Shown here one piece after another: positions 1 through 9,700 of a DNA stretch of 16,291 nucleotides. The notes beneath the pieces were generated by a model that had not been told where the DNA came from, did no database searches, and saw only the letters and a list, made by a program, of their open reading frames with translations. This DNA is from Hemicentrotus pulcherrimus (taxonomy: Eukaryota > Echinodermata > Echinoidea > Camarodonta > Strongylocentrotidae): positions 19,144-35,434 of the forward strand of contig BEXV01003375.1 in assembly GCA_003118195.1 (NCBI GenBank), written 5' to 3'. A program made the position numbers and the translations under genes. The stretch's first letter is position 1, and each line of letters starts with the position of its first letter.

Positions 1-438
1 GTAGGCCTACCCATTTCGATTGAGAGTTGAATCCATGCGAGGTTCTCGCTCTTCTCCGGAAACATAACAGAATCGTTTCGATTTAGGGGAAACACTTCTT
101 TATTTTAAACTGCATAAAAATAACCATCATATATACCGACCCCAAACGGCTAACTACCCGATTCGATGACGTATGACGACAAGAACTAAATCTCTTTCAC
201 TTCATAAAGGCATTTGAACACACGCTTTCAACTGCTTCCGTTTGAGGCGCAGGTTTTGAGAGCGCTCGGCGTACGGGCGATGCATGTTGCGTAACGAATC
301 GCCGAGTTGTGGGGAAAACCACTTTAAACAGGCAATGCGATGGTAAAGTTAGAGCCTGTTCATGCTCCACGAGAAAACTTCTTATCGTACAGTCCACTTC
401 AGGTGCTTGGTAAAAAACCATGGAAGGGCAAAAAATCG
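1..438. other. 5' flanking sequence, no supported gene
   Basis: This stretch is upstream of the galaxin-like gene. It is relatively rich in CpG between about 140 and 320 compared with the introns, and contains a CRE-like TGACGTA at 167-173. A 74-codon minus-strand frame at 197-421 has no splice signals or recognisable protein pattern. I see only candidate promoter sequence. Confidence 0.35.
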
Positions 439-446
439 TATATATA
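439..446 (+). promoter_or_regulatory. Possible TATA box of the galaxin-like gene
   Basis: TATATATA followed by GG lies about 220 bases before the first coding ATG. It would place transcription start near 465-480 and give a 5' UTR of roughly 190 bases. That leader would hold ATGs at 528 (out of frame, overlapping the main start) and 533 (a short uORF ending before 664). This implies either translational control or a start site further downstream. An AT-rich octamer can arise by chance. Confidence 0.3.
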
Positions 447-663
447 GGCCAGAAAATCGGCAGAATGGATTCAAATCAAAGTCTTCTCGTCTTTAGAGTA
501 ATATTGCTTTACGACAACTTATTGTGCATGTTATGCATTTTAACATTACTTTGTCGAAAGATATATTTTATTTCTCAGCTGATATTATCAACATCCGTAC
601 AAATTTTGGAGAGAGATTTCGCGGCTATAAGAGGAATATTGAATAAGCTTCATCAGCTTCAAA

Positions 664-721
664 ATGTCGACTTTCGAATCAACATATTGTGTCGTCGTTT
701 TGGCGATGACCATTATTACGG
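664..721 (+). CDS. Galaxin-like exon 1: start codon and signal peptide
   Basis: The ATG at 664 has A at -3. The 19 codons plus one base encode MSTFESTYC and a hydrophobic run (VVVLAMTIIT), ending at a GTAAGA donor at 722. The signal peptide therefore sits almost alone on exon 1 before a phase-1 intron, a common layout for secreted proteins. The n-region is unusual in lacking Lys or Arg. Cleavage is likely just inside exon 2, near GFNGA. Longer upstream ATGs at 420 and 528 are in another frame and do not join to exon 2. Confidence 0.78.
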
Positions 722-3700
722 GTAAGATAATTTTATTTTATTTTTTTACTTAAATGAAGAAAAATAAGAAACTTTAGATAAGGACGCTGTCCATTGGAAA
801 GTTTCCGAGGTCTAAATTGAACCAGTGGTCATATGTATTTTTTCACTTGAAATAGTTTAATTTATTCGTTTCATTAATCGTTTTTTTTTTAAAATTCATT
901 GTGGTCGAATTCCATTTCGTCGCCATCTAGATACAAATATTTTTCATTTAAAATAATTGTGTGTCGAATCTTCTTCACAAATATTCGTTTTGTTATTCTG
1001 TTTTAATTCCATTACAGTCGAAGTCCCTTTCGTCGCCATGTAGGAACACATTTCACCTCAATTCAGATTCTGTTATATTATATTATTACTCAAAATGATC
1101 GCAACAATTTTTGAAAAATTAACTCAAGGGGAATTAAAGGTTTAAAAAAAAATAAAAAGTTTATTATTTTCATGTCCTTGCATATGGAGTATTGGGCGAA
1201 AAGCTTAAAGCGATCTCCCGAAAACTTCAACCTTTTTCTCTAAACGCGCTTTTTGTTACACCCCTATCCTAAATGGGACCTTTGAGGACATTAAACTGCT
1301 GATATTGAGCTAGCTCACAATAACGCATAAGTATAGAAGCATAGGAAGATCTATTGACTATTGACCACTGAAACTTGTTGATGCATTGCGTAATGGCATA
1401 TGTAGTTATCGACACATTTTTATCAACATATGCATTCTCCTTCCATGCTATATTTATAGCAGGCGAGATAAAAACCTGATGTCAAATATGTTCTCCTGTC
1501 TGTTATGTCAAATACACACATGCGGCGAAGTCTGCCGCGAGAGCAAATTCCCCAAGTCCGGGAATCCCCCATGTGACGTACATAGTTCAGTGTCTAGTCT
1601 GAAAGCTCAAGCCCATATAATGTTAGAGTGTCTGAGGTGTGAGAATCAGAATATGAAGACTCCACGATCCACTGCACAACATAGACCCTGCACTGTATTT
1701 GCTTCTAGCTAGCAATACAGCCAGAAAATTATAGAATCAGGTTGAAGACTTTTTAATTGTGATTAATCGTGGCATTTATAGAGTCTGTTTCTTGCAGACT
1801 ACTCTACTATCTAGCTCAGCTATTAAAAACCAGGCACTCTTTTTTTTTCGGAGCGCGCCATTCGTAACTGCATGCTTGGCTCATATCATGGATGGCGAGA
1901 GCAAAATGTATACAGGCCTGGCCAGGGGTATTACTAATTACGCTGATGAATTTAGTCAACAAAGTAGAGATTATCATGCCTATCCTGGGACCAATCCTCA
2001 TTTAGATCTTACGAATGGAAATGGATTCCACATTTATATATTGATTATTTCACATTTCACTCAGGTTTCAATGGAGCAGAGGGCCGGATGGAATACCAGG
2101 AATCTTGCGGTGATGGTAATATAAAGTATGACCGACGTACAGACATATGCTGCGGCGGCCAAATCGAGAGGCAGCCATCAACAGCGGTAGGGACCCGGGC
2201 CTGCTGTGGAGGGATTGGTAAATAATTCTTTATCAACCTCATGACTCGATCGTTAAGATTTGCATGTTAATTTTGTAGTATAACTTTTTAATTGTTGTAA
2301 TATGATTAATTACTACTAGTAGTACTAGATAATATATATTCGTGGATAATGAATTGAATATGATCATTAATTATGATTGATATTACTAGTTAAATTAGAC
2401 ATCTTATTTATTCTGATCCTCATTTATGATTATATCAATTAGAATTAATAAGAAGTCATGAACAGACTAGACTCTAGACTATAACTATAATTATAATATC
2501 CAAAGCCAGTTATAGGCCTAGTTTTGTTGGAATGGAAAATGATTGATGAAAGCAGGAATTTCATTCATTGATTCCATTTTTTTATTTCTAGGAGTCTATT
2601 TTGTATTTCTAATTGTTTTGATTAAGTTTTTAAAAATTATATTAATTAACAATTAGAGCTAGGCCTATAATACAATGTTAGGGGTACGAATTTTGAACTG
2701 CAAAGTTAACTTTAATTAAATATTATATTTCTACATGACTGAATTTGTTTGTTTGGTACTCATGCATACTTTCATGCATGTCCGTGCTTATTTTGGCATT
2801 GCAAAAAAATATACTTCATTTACAATTATACCCTACAATTTGGGCCTTTCAGGCCTAGATGTATAATTGACAATAACTGACATTGATAATTGTAATTTGA
2901 TTGTCAATTTGTATGTACGTGTAGACTGAGGGATAATCTCACGGTCACGAGATTATAACTAACCATAACAATAAGTATGATTATTATGTTAAAGATTTGA
3001 AAACACTAGCTGTCACAATTAATATAGACCGACACTATATAGCTTTTGTGGCCTTCTTCAGAATCATTTGTGAATTATATAATTTCCCCTTATTTTTCAT
3101 GCTGATATAGTGAGTGGAACATTTTACTTCCATGGGCAAAAGATATGCTGTGGTAACACCTTGAGAGACATAACACCTGATCTGCAGTGCTGCAACAGCC
3201 AACAGTTCTACAATGAAACCACCCAAACTTGCTGTGGTGCAGAGGTTGTCGATATGTCAGAAGGTAATTTGATATTGTGGGTGTTTGAAATTTGTTACTA
3301 GTGTAATATTTGTGGACCTTCTTTGAAAGGTACTGCAAAATTTAACATTTTAGTAGGCCTTAAAAGCTCATAATATTTTGGAAATTTTAAAATTTGATTT
3401 CAGTTTTCTTCAATTTTTTACCAATTTCTGTTCTATGGTATCATGGAACAAGACACATGCCTCTTTCTAGCTTTGGCTCATGGCTGACCTGTTTTAGCTT
3501 TTGACTCTATTTGAAATCTGTCAGTTTAACCACTTGTCATTTTATTGCAGTGTTTTCAGGAATATATAATCATCATGATCATTTGAGATTTGTAAAGCGC
3601 ACAGACCGTTTATAATGGTGCCCAAGGCACATTGAACAATCAAGAGATTCCATGAACACAAAAGTTATTAATAACTGACCAAATGACAGGAACGTCAATG

Positions 3701-6700
3701 CCATAACCTGATACAATTACCTGGAAATTTCATCTCTTTTTACATCAGGCAAAGTATGCTGTCCTGGCCCCAATAACAGATTACAAAGTTTCCGAGGATT
3801 TGGTGGCAACCCCAAGTGCTGCGGAACCAGTGGTCCCTACCAGCCAGAGAGGGAGCTCTGCTGCGAGGTCGGAAGAGAACAATCCATAATCCGAGAGCGA
3901 CCGAGTGGGAGGCAGATGGAGTGCTGTGGTTTGAATAGTATGGATGCTTCCACTCACATGTGCTGCAATATGGTTAGTGAAATTAGATAGTAGTTCTACA
4001 GGGAAATGATGTTGTGATGATGAAATTGCCTATTTGTAGCAAAAGTTTCAGCGAATACAATCTCTTCCATTGTATTACTATCTCCTTTCCTAGATAGTCA
4101 TATCAGGTCTAGTTGACCCCAATAAAATGGATTTGTAACAATACTGGAGGATAGATGCTCTATATAATCTGGTTTTAAAAATTTAAGCTCATTCATGTCA
4201 TTTCCCGTCTAAATTTTCTTTGGTGAAAATATACCGTTTAAGTTAAAGTTTCTCAAACTTTAAGGAATTTTCGCTAAGAGATGTAGTGCTGTGATTCATT
4301 TTCAGTTACCACTGCCATCCCAGGTCTAATAAATGAGAACCAGGTAGATGCTACTGTTAGTATCAATAATCGCAAGTGTGATTGCTGTTTTGTTATTATT
4401 TATATAATTATCATCATCATTAATGTTATCATTGTTATTCTTCTCTTTATCAATATTTCTTTCAACGTCTAGAAGCAAATAGAGAGGGAGCCATTCTTAG
4501 AATGTTGTGGAAGTGGCACCTACAATGTGACCACAGAAATATGCTGTAAAGGGGTTGCTGTTCCAAGAGGTCCAAATGGCAGATATGAGTGTTGCGGCTC
4601 TCAGGCGTACAATCCAGAGAATGAAGTCTGCTGTTTTGGTGCAATACGCGGCATTGGTGAGTATCCGCAGTATTCAGAAGTACACCAGGGTTATTGTACT
4701 TATAATGATTGTTTTGAATTTTCGTTATCATTCGAACACTTATTTGAAATCACAGTTCTTTTCGTTTAGATTCAAAATATAAATTATGAGCCATTATTTT
4801 TACTACTGATCAGAGAGAAAACATCCTTCAACATTTCATATGAAAACTGCCTAATATAACAGGAAATATCGTGGTGCATCTGTGTTTGACATCTTCCACA
4901 TTTCAGATATCATTACTGCAATCTAGTTGTGCACTAAATGTAGTAAACTGTTCATTGAATATATTAGGATCTGGCCCAGCATTTTCTTTATAGAATTCAG
5001 CATAATCCGCCAACCATGCAGCTTTAATTAAAAAAAAACACAATTAGTGATTTATTTATCTATGCATAGTAGTATAAGCTGTTGAATGAAACTGATTTTG
5101 CCATTCCCTTCTTTTTTAATGTACAGGACATGGAAAATGCTGTACTGGAGCACTCCAGACCTTTTTAGAATACCAACCGGGTGAGCAGTCCTGTTGTTAT
5201 ACCGGAACTGAGCTCGAGCTCAGTTCCCTTCCAGAGATTTCTGGCATCAAACAGTGTTGCAGAGCGAAAGCTTACCTGACATCATCCAAGATGTGTTGTA
5301 ACGGAAACCTTTTTGACAGAGAAGAAGACCTTGAATGCTGCGGAAGTGGTAAATTTATTTCTCGTTAAACTACTGTTCATATGGTAATTGATTTGATGGG
5401 TATTTTCCTAAGTCATAAGGGCAGATTTTGTAGACAACCAAATTGTCTACCATTATATGTACCGGGTAGTTCCTTTCAAAAATGTTGATATCTTAAAAAC
5501 TTCATCCCCCTGTGTATCATGAGTTGGTAATAATTACCCATATCTTTCTCCCATATTCAACCTAAAAGATTGAATGCTTGTTCAGATATGACGGAGCAAA
5601 GTCGCAACATTTCTATGATTATGAAAAGTCCAGTACACTTCACATTCCTGAATCTTATAAAACAGAGCAGTTCATATTGCATATAATAACAAAAAGAGGC
5701 AATGAATTTTCAGCGGTTTACTGCATCGAAATCTGAACTATATACTCTTAATTGTCTGAAGCCAGTTGCTATAGTATGCCCCATGCTGGGCATAAATCTA
5801 CATTCCAGACATGCTAATAGTAACGACAGATCTTATCGTAATGGCAGAACAATTAATGTCCGAAGTGCAAGGTTGTGAAGAGGGATGCACAAAACCCATT
5901 GGTTAGATACTGAGCCAGAGAATACACAAGTTCAAACCGTTCCAAATGCTTATCAAATTGATAGTGAATTCAATCTCAAAGGCCACAGGGTTAAGGGGTT
6001 GGTTGATTTAAAGTGGTATATCAAAAGAGATTCTTAATGTTTTTTCTTGCTCCTGTTTGACCAGGTACCTACAACACAAGGACCCATCTATGTTGCAGTG
6101 ACAGCATACTACAAAAGCAGGACCCAAATGACCAATGCTGTGCTTCTTTGCGTTTTGACCCTACCACCCAAACATGCTGTGGGGCACAAGTTGTACCCCA
6201 CCTCGGAAAATGCTGTAGACTGACCATGAATACGTTTGAGGTCTATGATGAGGAGTACCAAACCTGCTGTGGGATTATGGACTGGAATGCTTCAACTTAT
6301 ACTGGTAAGTGGCCACCCAAGTTGCTGCTGAATTACATGCACATAAAACATTACATGATTTAAAATGATACTGATGTGATGTAGAAAGCAGAGGTGAACA
6401 TATAGCTAGATGCAGGGCTGTCAATTCAAGGGGGTTGGTTGGCAGTGTAAGAAATAGCTCCCCTCCCCAGCTCCCTTCATCAATAGATCTACTGTACACC
6501 ATTTGTAGCATATGATTTTTAGCAGATTTCAATAACAGAACCATGAGCATTTTCTTCAATTTTGCAGTTTGCTTGCTTTCTAGAATATTTAAACACTGCA
6601 AAATCGATCAATGAACTAATCTATGTCTTATGCTTACTCTCTTTTTGGACCAATTGTCTAATGTAAATAATGTACCAAGTCATTCCGGTTAAATAGAGCT

Positions 6701-9700
6701 ATAAAGAATTTATTATCCATTCAGAGCCGGAAGGGTGCTAACTCAAACTGCTTTAAAGTAAATGAGTTAATATGCTTCTGGCGCCAAACAAATAATGATA
6801 TTGTTGCAAATCTTCACAATTTTTCTTATTTCTCCCTCAATCAACAGGATATATTTATGATGTACCTACGTCACCCAATTTATGTTGTGGTGCTCACCTT
6901 CTAGGAGATGACCAGCTCTGCGAAAAAAATGTGCCTTTTGAGAAGAGTGATTCCAACCATGATGAAGTCTGCTGGTACTACAATGGCGATGATGAATTGA
7001 CGTACACGACATTCAACAAGGAGCAGACAGTAAGCCATTCTCCTTTTTTTGTCTGCATACAATCATCATAGAACAATTAACATGGCCAACAAAAGGGAAA
7101 TAAAGAGTTTATGTCTTTTAGAGGCATTGACTCATTACTACCGCCAGATTAAGTGCAATGTAGTCAATTACCAACAAGAGTATATTGCTGACCTCATCTA
7201 GTAGAGATAGATGTATGTCAGACAGATGGATATTCACAGTATCAGAACCAAAATAACATTTCCAAGATTAGAAGCAAACTGCCTTTTTGTTTTACAGCAC
7301 TCTTAAAGCTTATCTGCCGTAGTTTACAGGAGGGATTAGAGCGCCCTGCAAGGTCACTGGACAGGTGGTTATCTCATCAACTCAGCTCTCAGTTAACATA
7401 AGAAAAAGAGGATTATGGGGGACCAATGGTCACCGATTAGGCACTGTTTGTTATATAGAGGGCGTAAGTAGCTACAAGTAGTGCAGTGGGCCTTTAAAGC
7501 GTGTATACCGGTTGGCAGTTTAAGATAATTAGAGAGTAATAGGAGGGTGGTCTTCATAAACAATGGTTACAAAATTATCTACCAGGATACGTCTTATTCT
7601 AAATCATAACATAGCGATTGACATATATCAAAGAACTATTGAGACATAAAATGCCTGCAAATCGACTTGTTTATGGAATAAGTTGATACATGCTCAATAT
7701 TTTGATGAATTGTCTTCGTTGGGATGCTTCAATGAAATACCTTTTTTTCTTTTAATTACAGTACTGTGACATTCGGGATGGTGTGACTGCCATTTCTCCC
7801 GGTCATCAGTTGTGCGGAAGTGGAACTTATAACCCTGAAAGTCAACTGTGTTGCAATGACCACATCCATGACAAAGCTGACAAAGCTTGTTGTGGTTTCA
7901 ATGCCTACGACAAGAGCTCACAATCCTGCCTCCTTGGAAATGTCTTTGATGATATTCCTCAAGAATATGCAGGGTAGGTTTACCAATCCTCCCCCTTTCT
8001 CTCTTGTTTGTTAGGAATGTAGGCAGTTGCATAGACAAATACATCTCTCATGTTTCTGTTGCTGATTGCCGATATTATTGCTAATTAGATAGCTGTCTCA
8101 GCCTTGAGATGTGTGCCAAAATTGGAGTGAAATCATTTTCCCATCTTTAGATTAAATTGTTGCTGTGTCTGTACATGCAAACTTACAGCTCATCATGGTA
8201 TTGTAACTCATCATTACACCTGGAGTTCAAACACAGCTTATCGTGTCATATTTCCCCCCCATTTCCTTCAGGAAATGCCGTGATAAAGCATTCAACAACC
8301 AAACTGACACGTGCGACAGAAATTTCGAAATCCGTCCTATAAGCGAAGTAGAGGAATATCCTGAGAGATGCGGGACCGAACCATTCAAACCAGACGAGCG
8401 TGAATGCTGTAACAGGGAGCTGATAGGGCCTGGTTTCACCTGCTGTGGCGGGATCCGTGCTTGGGACACTCCAGGAACAAACCTAGGAGAAGGGAAGTGT
8501 TGCAAATCAAGTGATGGGTCATCTAAAGGCTACAACGACCAGACACATATTTGCTGCCAAGGAGAGGTTCATGTCAAGAGTGGACAAGGTAAAGACACAG
8601 AAATTCCCTTCTTTTCTATATAAATACTTTTGGATTATGATTGAAAAATTCAAGTCTGCAACCAGCCATAGCTAGATCAGGGGCTTTTTAGAACTGTACA
8701 AATTCCCTTTTATTTTAAAGACAGTGCAAAGGTTACCTTAAAGGGAGCGGGTAGTCAGTTTCCATGTGCAGAAGGCCATAATTCGCTGACCCCAGACTTG
8801 GTGGAAATACCATTAATGGGAGTACAAATCTGCACACAGCAAACCCGTTGGCCCATCAAGAATTACCCCCTAGTCTCTCGGAGCATGATCGGTGATTTTT
8901 CGGGCCAAGGAAAAGGAAAGCATTACATAAGGTCTAATGGTCATAAAACTCAAGGCTAACCCTGGTGATTGACAACACCTGTTATTGGGTAAACATCCGA
9001 ACGGTGTCGAATTCCCCATGAGAGCTGACTTCTATGTGACTTTAATTGTGTTGAATGACCTTGACTATTTGACTCTTGATACACCTTTAAATGTTGGTAT
9101 TAGATTCTTGGGAGAGGTTTTCTGAGAAATTATTTTTCTGTAACTCCTAGCCTCATGATGCATGATCTGCATGAGGAACAAGCAAGCCTTTACAAACAAT
9201 GTATATATACACACCTTGTTAGATTAGGTGCTGTAACCTAGCATGAGTGTTCTCCTCGGTTAATAATCGCTGATCTTATCTAATAATAATTGGTTCCCAC
9301 TTTGTTACAGCAGAATGCTGTGGCTCAGACGCCTATGATCCTGCAGACTCTAGCTCCATGTGCTGTGGAGATCGCCTCTACACTGTCACTGGAGGAAAGA
9401 CCGAATGCACAGGGACCTCTCCTCACCGGCCGGACCAGATTGTATGCGATGGGGTTGTTCATACAGCTTCCTCTGACAAAGTCTGCTGCGGGAAGAGTCT
9501 AATCAACCTGGATAACCATGTATGCTGTGAACATATTCCGTAAGTATCAAAATCAAGGATGCCATATTCCAGGCTTTGTCATTGCTCTTTTCAAAGCTTT
9601 CTCAGGCTCACAATTGTCCAGATCATTTGGCTTTAACATATATGGATTTGTTATCCAACTGATATTCCTGCAGAAATCGGTTGTCAGGATGTTATGTTGT

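Noticed and set aside
197..421. 74-codon minus-strand open frame upstream of the gene
   Set aside because: No splice sites, start context or recognisable family; likely chance in a slightly GC-richer flank.
420..725. 101-codon + strand open frame overlapping exon 1
   Set aside because: It is out of frame with the signal-peptide ATG at 664, has no protein pattern, and does not join any downstream exon.
1386..1712. 108-codon + strand frame inside intron 1 with several Cys
   Set aside because: It lacks CC doublets and galaxin spacing and has no suitable splice borders; I treat it as intron.
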